From: Parasitella parasitica
Lineage: Eukaryota > Mucoromycota > Mucoromycetes > Mucorales > Mucoraceae
Assembly: GCA_025201805.1 (NCBI GenBank)
Contig: MU619270.1
Span: 82,366-146,365 of the forward strand
Direction: 5' to 3'
Length of the DNA stretch: 64,000 nt
Part shown: in pieces, positions 34,408-49,000 of the stretch
Position numbering within the stretch: the first letter of the stretch is position 1
Layout of the letters: each line of letters starts with the position of its first letter
Notes under the pieces: model-generated
Told to the model about the DNA's origin: nothing
What the model saw: the letters and a program-made list of their open reading frames with translations, nothing else
Databases searched by the model: none
Program-made: the position numbers and the translations under genes

Positions 34408-34958
34408 TTTTGATTCGTATGTTTGATAAAGAAAAAAAAAGAAACTCTTCTGCATCTTTCCACCTCATTTATATACGAGGCCAAGCATATATTGATGGTA
34501 AGGCTGGATTAGAGCTTGAACTGGTCATCAGCATCCGTAAGCTGCTTACTGGGTATATTGTATTAATTGAGCATGATAATGAGCTTGATCTCATGACTTT
34601 TTGTAGTCAAATAACGTTGCTTAACCAAGGTGGCTATTATACTCGTATTACTATTATCAAGGCCTCGGGGTCTCTTATTTTCTGACATGTATCGTACCAG
34701 TGAAAATTTCTTTTTTAGTAACCAATAGCGCAAGTATAATGCGTGGCTACCTATCTCCTTCATTATGCGACATATGTCACGGGCCTCTTTTACAGTAATT
34801 AGAAGTGTCTGTCTTTGGAAATATTCTCAAAATCTTTCCCTTGTAAGCAAAGTGGGAATGTTTTCTTTGAAGTATTTAACAAGATGCGTAATTTCAACGT
34901 TATATTCGATAGCTTTTCGCGCATTTTATTATCATATGTATACAGCTCAATCTCGTTA
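34408..34958. other. Spacer between F-box gene 2 and the LEA-2-like gene
   Basis: Overlapping small frames on both strands, none with family features. Probably the promoter of the F-box gene and the 3' end of the LEA-2-like gene. Confidence 0.35.
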
Positions 34959-35970
34959 CTAATTGTCTTTGCTCTCATCATCTTCTTCATTCCCTTTGTC
35001 AAAGAGCTTAGGGCTCACTCGCATCCCCATTGTCAATTGTCCAGACTTTATAAAACATCGATTGTCAGTGTTTTTTCGGGGGGGGGGGAGAATAGATATG
35101 TATATATATTTATATACTTACTGATATTGGGCAAGGGAAGTATGAGGACTGGTGAATAGTTGGCGATATCGCTATTCCTGCAATTCTAATTGTTGGGACT
35201 ATGTCATATTCAATGTAAAGATCCTCCTTATCAGAACCACCAAGCAAGCCACATTTAGAAGCAATGTCTGTAAGCATTGCATAACCTTCATCTTTAATTG
35301 GATCATAATGTATTGAGAAAGGAAATGTAAAGTTGCTAATCCCGTACGATCTTATATTTACGTTGTAGATCTCACCACCCCCTACCGAAACTTTAGGAGC
35401 AGTAGGGTAGTAAGCCTATATATACAGCATGAGGATCTTTTACATTCTCATTCGCTCTATTTTGCTTACAATGGCTCGGATTGATTCAAAGGTTATACTT
35501 TCAATGTTGTCGTTTACAACACCAATTTTGAGACCAAAGTTAACGCTGAAAGCGAGAGTATTATTTGATTTCTCGAATGGAGCGTAACCATCAGGATGTT
35601 TTGTAGGCCCGTTAAAATCGACTTTGGGAATTTTGAATATGGCTGCCAGGACACCAACAATAATCAAAAATATGATGAACAACAAGAGCAGTGTACAACA
35701 GCCATATCTTGCCCACATTGGCAGACAAGGACAGCAGATGCAGCACAAATAGTGTTTCAATGAGCGTCTTTTGTTCTCAATTTCACCTAAAAAGTGGTAT
35801 AATGGTTAACATAGCAACACTTTGAAAAAATCCTTACCATCAGGCACTTGCTCAAAATGCTCTACGGCTGTCTTTTCATCTTTTCTTACGAAATAGTGGT
35901 CATTATGTTGCTGATCTGACATGAAACTGCTATCTGCAGTCGTTATAGGCGGTGGCTGATTAAAATTCAT
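34959..35970 (-). CDS. LEA-2-like single-pass membrane protein
   Basis: Minus strand, probably four exons: 35970-35838, 35786-35470, 35415-35122 and 35045-34959, giving 276 aa. N-terminal 60 residues are hydrophilic and cytosolic (MNFNQPPPITTADSSF). A cysteine cluster (CCICCPCLP) precedes a transmembrane helix (LLLLFIIFLIIVGVLAAIF), a likely palmitoylation site. After the helix a beta-rich domain (LAFSVNFGLKIGVVNDN, VNIRSYGISNFTFPFSIHY, IPTIRIAG-like end) matches the LEA-2/NDR1-type fold found in fungal vacuolar and plasma-membrane proteins. The last exon (acidic NEEDDESKDN tail) depends on a strong GTAAGT donor but a weak AAAG acceptor; if unspliced the protein stops at 35110 with 251 aa. 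Function unknown. Confidence 0.7.
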
Positions 35971-37044
35971 TCGCCTTCAAATATGAATCGAGGTTAAAAG
36001 AGCAAGAAAAATGAAACGCATTTTATAATTTGTGATGAACTGAAAGTGATGATCTGCTTGCATTCAACATGCAGCCAAGTATCAAATCTGCACAAGCAGT
36101 GAAGCTATATAGATAGCCAAAATCGATTTTTAAAATCGGGCTCAAGTGTATAATACATCAAATGTTTTCCTTGTCCGCGCTTTGGTTTGAGAAGAACGCC
36201 TTTGATACGAAAGAGTATGTTCATTTATACCATTTTGGCATTGCGCTGCATGTCAGTGTATTGATATGCATAGCAATTTTGTAATGCTGTGTTTCCACCC
36301 TCACTTTACGAAAACTCTGCCTACTTTTCAGAGCTATTTTTGGCATGTGTGTAAAAACAGCCATTTTCCGAAGAGCCCACAAGTCGTCCTGAATAATTGA
36401 GCTAGCCTGTTCAAATGATTGAAGCTAACTTGCCCCGCATTTTAAATATAGATGAACTATAGTTTACAGATTATTTTGACTAGCTTCTGGCAAGGTTTTG
36501 GCTAGCTGATTAATAATTTAGGGATTACATTGTTCGAAAATTAGATGAAGTCTCTATAGCATCTCCAATGGTGCATCAGATCACAAACAAATCACAACCT
36601 TGGAATATTTTAAACGGTAGAAAAGAATGAGCAAGATTATTTCTAGGTTCAATTGGAGAAATAATACCAAACCCTTTCTCATTATGGCACTCATAACGCT
36701 TCTCATTATAGCTCTTTGTTAGATTCGGAATGCTATTACAAGAAAAGCTGTACTCATTAAACAGGTGAAGACAGATAGCCTTTTATGGAAACTTTCTTAC
36801 AAGTACCCCACTGGTAAATGAAGTGTATAATCCACGTCCGTGTTTTTTGAAAATCTTTTTTTTTTTTTTTCTACAAGGAACTGATACAGTGCTTTGTTGT
36901 ACATATAACATATATCTCAATTCTATATAATTTTAAATACTCTTTTCTCTTCAACATACACTGTTTTCATGTACTAACACCCCATCAAATTATAACCTTG
37001 ATTAGACATACAAAAGTACACTTGACGGAAACATATCAAGCAAA
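35971..37044. other. Divergent intergenic region before TRA1
   Basis: No gene supported. Contains the promoters of the LEA-2-like gene (-) and TRA1 (+). A T run of 14 lies near 36857-36870. Confidence 0.4.
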
Positions 37045-40000
37045 ATGACAACCTTACAAGTCTATGCTCATAGACTAGCCGACGCAAATTTAGGTACGCA
37101 GAAAAATCTATATAGCATTTTATCACTTTAACTCACTCCAAATTAGCCATTAATCTGAAAGTTACTATTGCGAACGAATTGAGAGACCAAGTAGAGGTGT
37201 TCCAGACAGCAGAGTACCCTAAATTTCTGTCGACGCTTGTACCAATATTTCTTGATATCCTTCAAAACGACCAGCCTGTTTTCATCAGCAATGCACCTGA
37301 ACAAGTAATTGTGCAAAAAATAATAAATAGGGTAGAAGACTCACTTTTTTTCTGCTTTTTATCTGATAGAAATTAAGAAACATTATACTAGAAATCATTT
37401 ATCGACTACCACAAACTGAGGCATTGAAGGAATATGTACCAGAATTATGCAAAGCGTTAATGAAGATTTTACGCGTAGAGAATGAAGATAACGCTGTGGT
37501 TTGCGTGAAAATCATCATTGATTTGCACAGATCATTTCGACAAGTATTGGAAGACCAGGTCCAGCCGTTCCTCGAGATTGTACAAGAGATATTTCAAAAT
37601 ATGGAGCAGACGGTGAAAGATGCATTCGATAATCCTGATATCACTACAGTAAGTTGCCCCAGAGTCCCACACATCACACATTGCCCCAGTGCTGATTCAA
37701 AAAATAGCCTTTGTCAGCAGTATCTCCTAGGCCAATGTCTCCAGCCGCCGATACACCAGAGACACCAACAAAAGTTCTGGCCAAGAGCATGTTTAGCTTC
37801 AAAGTCTTGACAGAATGCCCGATTATAGTTGTATTGCTCTTTCAATCCTACCGACGATCCGCAGCAGACAATATCATGAAATTCATACCGCTAATTTTTC
37901 AGGTACAATTTTGTTTTCAGAGCTTTGGAAAGAGAGGGGCATTAGGACTAAATCTCTTGCTGCATATATTTAGACGTTGAGCCTGCAAGCCGCGCCTCAA
38001 ATGGAAGCTGCTAATGCTGCACTTGCAAGGGGAGAGGTCTTTGTGGGTGTCAGTCCAGCTATCAAACAGCGAGGTCTCTACAATGAGTTCATTGTGGCCC
38101 AGGTCAAGACAATGTCGTTTTTGGCCTACATCTTGAGGAGCTATACAACACTCTTACGACCTTATCAAAACAAAATACCTGATTTTGTATTGCGATTATT
38201 GAGAGAATGTCCAGCTGAATCATCCTCGACAAGAAAGGAGCTGCTTGTGGCCACCAGACACATTCTATCAACAGATTTCCGCACATCATTTGTACCCAAG
38301 ATCGATCTGCTATTAAACGAAAAAGTGCTGATAGGTTCAGGCGTTACAGCCCACGACACATTGCGACCCTTGGCTTACAGCATGCTGGCAGATCTCATAC
38401 ATCACATTCGCGCAGAGCTGTCAGCATTTCAGTTGTCTCGCACCATTTACATCTACTCTCGCAACCTTCACGATGCCACGCTAGCTCCCAGCATCCAGAC
38501 AATGTGCGGAAAACTACTTCTCAACTTAATAGACTGTATCATGAAGATCCCTGATAAGTCGGAAGGAAGGGAGCTGCTGATGCGTATTTTGGACGCTTTT
38601 GCAAGCAAATTTGAAGCCTTGAACATCCAATTCGGCTCTTGTGTAAAGCAGTACAAGAAGAGGAATGCAGCTGCCAAGAAAGGCGATGAAATGGAGCAGG
38701 ACGACTTCACAGAGGTTGACTTTGATCGTGCGCGCTCCATCCACACAGTATCTTTCCTGTCTGAGCCGACACACGACGGAATTAAAGACGGCAGATTTCT
38801 GTTTAAGAATCTGGCAATTGGACTAAAGCCTTTGTTCATCGGCCTTCGCCATTGCAATCCGCCGCCGCCACAGGGACAGGACATCAACCCCCAGCTATAC
38901 GCACAGTTTGCCCGTGGATTTTCACAGGACGACGTACAGCTGTTTGTTCGATTGTTTAGGGAGGGTCTCAAATGCTTCGAATACTACAACGTCGATAATT
39001 ACGGAGACGATGGATCTCTGCCTGATTATTCACCACTGCAGGAGGAGCTGTCCAAGGACAATTGGACCATCGGATCCACAGAAACGTGCCTGAAGCTGAA
39101 CGTTCAGCAAAACGGAGAAAAGGAAGTATTAGACACATTTCCCATCGTCTTTACGCTGCTTGATCCGGCTATATTCCAGGAGCTCTTTGCGTCGCAGATT
39201 GACTTTTTCTACGATCGCATGCTTATCAACACCTCACTGTTGCACTTGTCGCAGTACTTTTTGGTCAACGAGATCACAACACAAGGATTCGCTGGCATTT
39301 TGTTTAGGTTTTTGGTAGATCGCATCGATGATCTAGGTCAGGATAATCTTCACTACTCGGCTGTCATGCTTCATTTGTTCAGATTAGCGTTTATGGCTGT
39401 CAACCTGTTTCCCGACTCCAATGAGGGCATTCTGCAGCCTTATCTGGCCAATTTGGTCATGTCCTGCTTCAAGCTGGCTGCCAAGGCCAAAGAGCCTGCC
39501 AACTACTTTTTGTTATTACGGGCTCTGTTCAAGAGCATCGGTGGCGGCAGATTTGAGTTGCTCTACAAAGAGGTCTCCCCTCTACTGCAGGTAATCCTCG
39601 AAAATCTCAATGCACTGCTCTCCCTGGCTCACAAAACAGACATGCGCAACTTGTTTGTGGAGCTTTGCTTGGCCGTTCCTGTGCGTCTTAGCACCTTGTT
39701 GCCGTATCTTCCCTACTTGATGCGCCCTCTAGTCATTGCTCTGCAAGCAGATCAAGACCTCGTATCGCAAGGTCTACGTACAATGGAGCTCTGTAACGAC
39801 AATTTGAACCCTGAATTCTTGGACCACATCATGGCCCCCGTCATGTCTGAATTGATGGATGCGCTTTGGAAACATTTGAAGCCTCTTCCCTACAATCAGC
39901 AGCACAGCCATGCAGCAATGCGGATTCTGGGTAAACTAGGCGGTCGTAATCGTCGCATGCTCAAGAGTCCACCCAAGCTAGGCTTCAATGCGCGCATCGA

Positions 40001-43000
40001 GAGTGGCATTTCGCTTGAAGTCGTGTTTGAGCCAAGTCCTACGCCACACACGCTTCCACTGGACAAGTGCCTGGAGATTGCTATCCATGCATTGACAACA
40101 GCGGAAACCGATATTGTCTACAAGAAGCACGCATACAATTTCTTAAAGACCCATTTGGTTTTAATGTTGGAACTGGACGAAGGGCCTAACGATTTAGCAG
40201 AAACTTTGTATAAACGAGTAAAAGAGCAGTTTACTGATCGTCCGTCTGACGAAGAGAATTCAGCGACAACAGCTCCAGCAGCAGCAGCAGCAGCGACAAC
40301 GGAGGCAACCACTCCTACATCTGCTACCCTCGTCACGCAGAATATGGGCCGCATTACAGTGGATGAAGACAGTTCCGTGGTTGGAAACATGTTGAATGAA
40401 TCAGGCATGAAACCCAAACGACTTGCCGGTAATGGCTACACCAAGTATGTGTCCAAGCGAGTTGCTCAGGAGGAAGCGCTTCGCTCTATCCTGGTCTCTG
40501 TCATGTCTGCATCCATCATTCCTGAGTTGAGTGATGACGCCTGGAGCTTCTTTTTGAACATCTGCCGCCATTTCACACTGTTGCATATTGGAGAGGCCAT
40601 TGAAGCTAAAGAAAATGGCCGCAAGCCATTAGCCAACATGATGGACGAACGCCTCACTGTACAGCATTTGAACACGACTATCCTCGTGGAGGCTATTGTC
40701 GAGATTATGTCCTCATCTCAAGTCCAGCTCCGTGGGCGCGGCCAAGAAGCACTGCATGCTTGCTACGACGTGGCTACTGCGATTTTTGGCTCCAAGGAAA
40801 ACGTGGATCAGTTGCCTATCTTTAGAGTGTTTGCATCGCAATTCTGCTCGTGCTGCTACAAGCCGGAATGGTTCAAAAAACGAGGCGGATGTCTTGGTAT
40901 CTCCATCATGAGTTCGCAACTGGATATGGGCACTAAATGGATGCGCGAGCATGAGCTTGATTTCATTCGTTCTCTGCTCTTTGTCCTCAAGGACGCTGCA
41001 CCAGAAATGACCAATGTCAATACAGAAGAAGCTACACAAACATTATCTCATGTGCTCAAAGTCTGTAACGGCCCTGAAGACGGCGAATCTGCGGAAGCGC
41101 AGCAGAAATTCCAAAATCTTATCACCCTGCTGCTCAGTGAACTGTCCAACTCCAACAGCACTGTCCGTGAGACTATCCAGTCTTCGTTTCAGCTGCTCGC
41201 TGATATGACAGGCAACGAGGTGACGGAACTGCTGGCTCCTGTCCGCGAACGGCTTGTGGCTCCCATTTTTGCTAAACCTTTAAGAGCACTGCCATTTGCC
41301 ATGCAGATCGGCCATATTGATGCCATCACGTACTGCTTGACACTGCGTCCCCCCTTTTTGGAATTCAACGACGAGCTGACACGTTTACTCCACGAAGCTC
41401 TTGCGCTGGCTGACGCTGAGGACCAAGCACTTGTAAGCCGCAGTTCCCAGTATAAAAATACCACATCGCTAATGAACCTGCGTATCGTCTGCATCAAACT
41501 CTTGTCTGCTGCGCTCGCATGTTCTGACTTCTCAAGTCAGCGACAAACCCATACCCGTGCTCGTATCATCCAGGTATTTTTCAAATCCTTGTATTCTAAA
41601 TCGCCCGAAGTCGTGGAGGCTGCTCACCGAGGCCTGAAGCAAGTCCTGGCTCAACAACATAAACTCCCCAAGGAGCTTCTGCAGCAAGGCTTGCGTCCAA
41701 TTTTAACCACCCTGTCCAACCACAAAACGCTCAGCGTTGCTGGCCTGGAGGGCCTGGCAAGGTTACTGGAGCTGCTGACAAACTACTTTAAAGTTGAAAT
41801 TGGTAAAAAACTGCTTGATCATCTAAAGCAATGGGCAGAACCCAAGGTGCTCCAAGAAGCTGCTGGAAAGCCATTGAGCGAGAATCATGAAATCAAGATT
41901 ATCGTTGCCATCCTCAACATCTTTCATCTACTCCCTGCTGCCGCCCATATCTTTTTAGACGATCTAATCACCGTTGTGCTCGAAATGGAGGGCCATTTGC
42001 GCAGATCAGTGTCGAGCCCATTCAGACCAAACCTGATCAAATACCTCAACAGATATCCTACAGAGACTGTAGACTATTTTTACAAGAAACTGGACGATCC
42101 TAAATGCTGCCAGCTGCTTATCGACATTTTGAACATGGAAAACGCATCGCGGCTGCGTGATCAAGTAGCTAGCACGTCCACTGAGCTGACCAGCAAGATA
42201 TTCCAAGCGCTAGAGCCGTCTGACAGTGTCGTCAGTGTGCTTCATTATCGCGGCGTCATGATTGTGCACACGCTCATCAGCTACAACCCTGAATATCTCA
42301 CTGTGCACAGAGAAGTGCTGGACTCTCTGCTGGAACTGTGGCGCAATCGACCAAAAAACACACTGTCTCCACAGCAAAAGGCGCAGGAGCAGCAAAGCCT
42401 GATTGTTACGCGCGAACTGCTCTTGTTAACCAAGATCTTTGTCGAGTATCTCGAGAAAAACAGCGACGAAATCGACATTGTGTTTGACCTTGTTTCTTTG
42501 TTTGCCCAAGAATCCGTGGTGGATTTATCCTTTTTGCAAAAGTTCTTGCTGGAGAAGGTGGCACTGGAGTCGTCTGCAAAACAGAAGCGCCGCATCCTTG
42601 AGAAATTCTTAGAAATGTTTACTGACAGCTCTGTTTCATCCTATCTCAAGATGATGGCTCTGCGTCAAATTGTGAACCCTGCATTGCTTGCTTCTTTTGT
42701 TCGTAAAAACAGCGAATACACAGAGATCCTGGATGCTGCCATGATGGAGCAGCTGCTGGAAAAGATTTGGACAAACCTCTTGATAGATTCAAATGAGGAT
42801 GATCAATACACAGAAGACTCGTTGCGGATCGAGCTGTTGCAAATGACAGCCATGATTGTGCAATACGCTCCCCAGTTGCTTGCTGACCGGCGAAAGGAGG
42901 TGATCAAGTTTGGCTGGAATTATCTGAGACTGGAAGACGCTGCTAGCAAGCAGGCTGCCTATGTACTTGTCGCGCATTTCATCGCAGCCTATGACACGCC

Positions 43001-46000
43001 CAGCAAAATCACGATTCAAATCTACGCTGCCCTGTTACGTGCTCATTCGTCTGAAGCAAGAGTGCTTGTCAAACAAGGATTGGACATTATGGCCCCTGTT
43101 CTCCCAGCTCGTATTGCCTCACAGCCCGACGAACGCATCCCGACTTGGGTCAGACTAACTCGTAGAGTCGTGGTAGAGGATACGCATAGCATTTCTCAAA
43201 TGGTCAACGTCTACCAGCTGCTGATCCGACATGCCGATTTATTCTTTGAATATCGCGAGCATTTCTTGCCTCAGATTGTCAATACTCTGCCTAAACTGGG
43301 CCTGTTGCAGAACGCTACGCCAGAACACAAGATGTTGACAGTTGAACTGGCCGAGCTGATCATTAAATGGGAGCAGAAACGCATCAGTCTTCAAAAGGTG
43401 CATGAGTCCCCAGGATCTCCCTCTAAGCGTAAAATGGACGCTGATGGCGATTCAGAGATGCAAGATCCAGAAGAATCTCAGGAAAGCCCTAGTAAAAAGG
43501 CTCAGGTAGAGATGACGGGTGGCCAGATCAAAGCCATTGCAGCTGCCTCAAGTGACTCCAAGCAAAACGGCGGCAACAAAGAGTATTCACCCAGTCTGAC
43601 TCTGCGAGAAAACGTGGTCGGCTATTTGGTGCGACTCTCTTGCAGCTTATTCAACTCTACCGACATGATCCAAAAGAGGCTGGTTCAAAGGACAATCGAG
43701 CTTGTAAAGTCCTTTTTGAAGCCTGATCTCTGGCCAGATGTTCACGTCCGTTTCCAGCACTTGGAGCGTTCCCTGCTGTTCAAGGACATAGCAAACGAAA
43801 TGGTGGTTTCCAGCGTTTGCAACGCCTTGGAGATTCTCAATGCTGACATTGTACACCGAGATACAGATTGGTTTGTCGTCAATATGGACCAACTAAGTCG
43901 CTTGTTGGAGCCGAGTATTCGTTCTGAAAATACCCGTATACAGACAGCGCTATATCCTGTGTTGGTTTGTACCATTGCTGCCATCAACAAGCATAGGGCT
44001 TCATTGTCTATACATGCTGACGCTCCAGAAACCCCGAGTGTTGGCAGTTCTCATGACCTTTTCACGCCATCGGCTGCAGGCACACCTGTGAATGCAGCTA
44101 CGCCTGTCAATGCAACAGCCACTCCTATGGATACTTCCACCACCAGTCCTGCTCTTCCTGTCGACAGCAGTGTAACAAACGAAGAGCTAGCTACTGCCAG
44201 TGCTGCCACTCCGATGGAAGAAGACACGCCTGTCTCTGCTACCACTCAAGACACCACCAACAACCACCAAGAGGTATCAAATTCTCCTCACGTAGAAACT
44301 GAACAGCAGCAGCAGCAGCAGCAGCAAGAGCAAGAGCAAGAGCAAGAGCCAAAGCAATCTGCTCAAGTAGTTGCATTCATGAAGTTGATAGAAGACACTA
44401 TCAAAGGAGGATTAGCCAACACGAGCAACACTTTCGGTGTCCTCAAGCTGTTGCAAGCAGCTAGCAGTAGCCAAGAAGAATACCTGGACGCTTATATACC
44501 TGGTATTGTCAAGGTGTTGCAGCTGCTGACCAAAGAACACATCTTGCCTTCTTCTTCTACGTCAAACACGCCTCAGGATACATTAGTGAGTCTGCTGATA
44601 CTGGGCCTCTCACTCTTGAAGAAGCGCACTGCTCATCTGGGAGACCAACGTCGTTGGTTCCTGACATGTTTGATTCAACTGATTGAGAAATCACCGGATG
44701 TGCAGCTTTTGCGCAATATTCTGGATATGCTCAGTGAATGGGTGTTGGGTAAGGCTGAACCTATCCCTACCATTAAGGAGAAAGCCGGACTGTTGGGCAA
44801 GATGATGACGATCGAGTCAAGAAACAACACGCAATTGACAGAGGACTTTCTGAGCCTTGTACTCAAAATATACAGCGATTCTGCCTTTGCCCGCTCTGAA
44901 TTGACCGTGCGTATGGAACATGCATTTTTGTTGGGCACGCGCAATGACAACCCTGTGATCCGAGCTCAATTTATGAAGATTTTTGATGAGAGCATAGGCC
45001 AATCGTTACCTGCTCGTTTAAACTACATCCTGGGCGTTCAGAATTGGGAGCCTCTGGCCAATTCGTTCTGGCTGCATCAAGCGTTGGACCTGCTGGTGGG
45101 ATCTGTCGACATTGATACTCAAGTATCCGCACCGTACACTCTCAAGGTCAAGTCAATTGGCATCATTGCTAATGCCTTTGAACAGGACACAAACATGAAG
45201 GTGGATGTGCCTGAGAGCATAGCCAATATTGTCAAAGAACACCGCGCTTTTTTAAAGAACCTGCAAGGCATTCGAGTCAGCGATACTTTGGATGATATTC
45301 GTCAGCTGCAGTATCTGGACGATGACACGGCTTTCAGACTCTGGGTTGATCTGTTCCCCATGTGCTGGACCGCATTGACAGGCGTTGAAAGGCACGACAT
45401 TTCCAAGGTGTTGACTATGTTGCTATCCAAGGATTATCATGCCAAGCAAGCTGAGCGCAGACCCAATGTTGTCCAAGCACTCCTCACTGGTATCTCAGAT
45501 ACGACGCCTACCATCCCCATCCCGTCTCATTTGATCAAATACCTGGGCAAGACTCACAACTGCTGGCACACTGCCATTGAGATGCTACAAAAGCAGGCCA
45601 TCACAGGCCGTTTGATAGACGTTCCTAAAGACGAGCAACTGGATCAGCAACGTACGCTGGATTCGCTTGCAGAAATGTACTCCAATTTGAAGGAAGAGGA
45701 CATGTTCTACGGTTTATGGTGTCGTCGATGCGTGTATTCCGAAACCAACATGACAGTGTCTTGCGAGCAGTGCGGCATGTGGCAGCAGGCTCAACACATG
45801 TACGAAAACATCCAGATTAAAGCTCGCGGTGGTATTCTGCCCAACACAGAGTCTGAGAGTATGTTATGGGAAGACCACTGGATTATGTGCACTCAGAAGC
45901 TACAGCAATGGGATATTCTGTCCGACCTTGCGAAGCATGATAACAACACCAATTTGCTGCTGGAATGTGCATGGCGATTGTCTGACTGGACTGCAGAGCG

Positions 46001-49000
46001 AGAAGCACTGGAGCAGTCGCTCCATCAGCTGTCTGACTTTTCTGTTCCTCGGCAAAAGATCTTTGAGGGCTTCCTGACACTGATCAAATCTCAAACCAGC
46101 CAAGACAAGCTGCCTGAATTCACGCGTATTTGCGAAGAAGGTGTTCAGCTGTCGCTTCGCAAATGGTACTCGCTGCCGCCTGTAGTGACACACAGCCATA
46201 TGCCGTTGCTTCAGATCTTTCAGCAATATCTAGAGCTTTCCGAGGCGAGCCAGATTTTCAAGAGCCTATCAAGCACAACTGCTCAAAATTTGGATCAAAG
46301 ATCAGCTGAGCTTCGCAGTATTTTGGGGACCTGGCGCGAGCGTCTGCCCAACATGTGGGACGATATTAATGTATGGAGTGACCTTGTTGCTTGGCGCCAG
46401 CACATCTTTAGCGCCATCAACCGCACTTACTTGCCACTGATTCCGTCGTTACAGCCTGCTGCTGGTCAAAACAACTCTGGCAATGGTCACTCGTACGCCT
46501 ATCGTGGCTACCACGAAACTGCGTGGATCATCAACCGGTTTGCTCATGTTGCTCGCAAGCACCAGCTGTACGACGTCTGCATCAACTATCTGACCAAGAT
46601 TTACACGCTTCCCAACATTGAAATCCAAGAAGCCTTCTTGAAGCTTCGCGAACAGGCTAAATGCTACTACCAAAACCCAAATGAGCTGACTGCTGGTCTG
46701 GATGTGATCAACAACACCAACTTGATGTACTTTACGCATCAGCAAAAGGCCGAGTTCTTTACGCTAAAGGGCATGTTCTTGGCCAAACTGCATCACAACA
46801 ACGAAGCCAATGAAGCCTATGTCAATGCCGTCCAGATAGACATGACGTTGCCTCGTGCCTGGGCTGAATGGGGCCGCTACAACGATCGCCGATTCAAGGA
46901 AAACCCCAAGGACCTGTCCTGGGCTAACAGCGCTGTCAGTTGCTACCTGCAGGCGTCTGGTTTGTACAAAAATGCCAAGTCGCGAAAGCACTTGCTGCGT
47001 ATTCTGTGGCTATTGAGTCTCGATGACCAGAATGGCACAATCTCGCGCGCTGTGGAAGGCTATAAAGGTGAATGGCCTGTGTGGTACTGGATCACGTTTA
47101 TTCCTCAACTGTTGACAGCCTTGCAGCACCGTGAAGGTAGACATGCTCGTGCCATCCTGATTCGCATTGCCAAGCAGTTCCCTCAGGCTTTGCATTTCCA
47201 GCTGAGAACGGCAAAGGAAGACATGTTAAAACGTGCTAGTGTGTTGCAGGCTAGTATGGCAGCTGAAGCAGCTCAGCAACAGCAACAGCAGAGGCAGCAA
47301 CAGCAACCCGATAGTACAACTCCTACTACTGTTACAAGCGCCACAACAGCTGAAAGAGCCACCGGTACGCCAGTTGCTGCTGGTGACACTGGATCAACTG
47401 AACCAAAATCAACAGTTGCTAAAGAGGACCTTATGGAAGTGGACCAAAAAGAAGAAAAGACTGACGAAGATGCATTGAGCGATGCTGAAATTAACCAGAG
47501 CGAGGTAAAAAACGAGCCTTCCGAAGGCAATGAAGACGACAAAAAGGACGGCAACGTTGTAGAGGTCAAGATGGAAGAAGCAACACCACAGCAAGCTCAA
47601 AATGGCACTTCTGCTGCTACATCTCAAGCATCGCCTACCGCCAGCAATGCTAGTGAAAGAACCCCATCTGCTACGCCCAAACAACAACCTCAGCTAACGC
47701 TAGGACATCCTTCAAATTCTCCTGGTTTAGCAACGTCAGCAACAACAGCAGCGGCAGCAGCAGCGGCAGCAGCAGTGGCAGCGGCAGCAGCAACGACAGC
47801 GCCTGCTGCATCTGGTAATAATCCAAATAGAGGACCGTTGCCTGCGCAAATCAACACGTCTGCTACAGCAGCCAACCCCTTGGACGAAATCATGTCTATG
47901 CTCAAAACTGGATACCCTCTTTTAGCATTATCAATGGAAACGATGGTCGATCAGATACAGCTAAAATTCAAACCTCAAGCTGACGAAGACATGTATCGCC
48001 TAGTGGTTGCATTGTACAACGAAGGAGCTCAACAGTTGCTGACTCGACTCACGAATCCCAACGACACCTTTCAGCTGACCCACGCCACTGTCACCAACAT
48101 CCACCGATTTGCAGACAGCCTTTATCCTGGGCACATGAAGACTGCATTTGTCAATGATTTTGCAAAGACAAAGCTAAATTTGGAAGAGTATGTAGCCAAG
48201 CTGAGGCTGTGGCGTGATAAGTTTGAGGCTATGCTGGATGCTCGTCCTCGCAAGCAAAAGCTGGAAGCCTGCAGTCATTATCTGGTTGAATTTCAGCATC
48301 AAAAGTTTGACGACGTCGAGATCCCTGGCCAATATCTCATGCTCAAGGATAATGCCAACGACTTTTTGCGCATTGATCGCTTCTTGCCCGAGGTCGAAAT
48401 AATTCGTAGCTATGGCAACTGTTATCGCCGTTTGACTATTCGAGGCCATGACGGCACAATTCATCCCTTCTTGATCCAGAACCCTGTTGCTCGTCAATTC
48501 CGTCGTGAAGAGAGGCTAATGCAATTGTTCCGTATGTTGAACTATATTCTTGAGCGTAAAAAAGAGAGCCGTATGCGCAATCTGGTGTTCCACCTGCCTG
48601 CTATTGTGCCGCTTGCTCCCAATGTTAGAATGGTTCAAGATGATCCCTCCTACACGTCGCTGTACGATATTTATGAGGATCATTGTGATAGTGTGCACAT
48701 GCATAAGGATGACCCCTTGGTTTGCTTTGTGGAGAAATTCAAGAATAACGTGCATGCTCAGAAGGATGTAAGTGGATTGCAGATTGATAAATGTTTATGT
48801 TTGTAACTTATGGCCGTCTGTCAGGTTGTGAATCAAAAGACGGAGCTGCTGAATTTGCGCATGGAAATCAATGATTACATCTCAACCAATATGGTGCCAT
48901 CCAACATTCTTAGTAAGGTAAGTAGAAATGTACAAATCTCGGTTTTGATAAGGCTGTAATTGACATGCATACTCTTGCAGTATTTGTTCAAAACCATGAG

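Noticed and set aside
47273-48000. Long minus-strand frames opposite the TRA1 C-terminal region
   Set aside because: They are antisense shadows of the CAG/GCA-rich repeats in TRA1 and have Cys/Ala runs typical of that.
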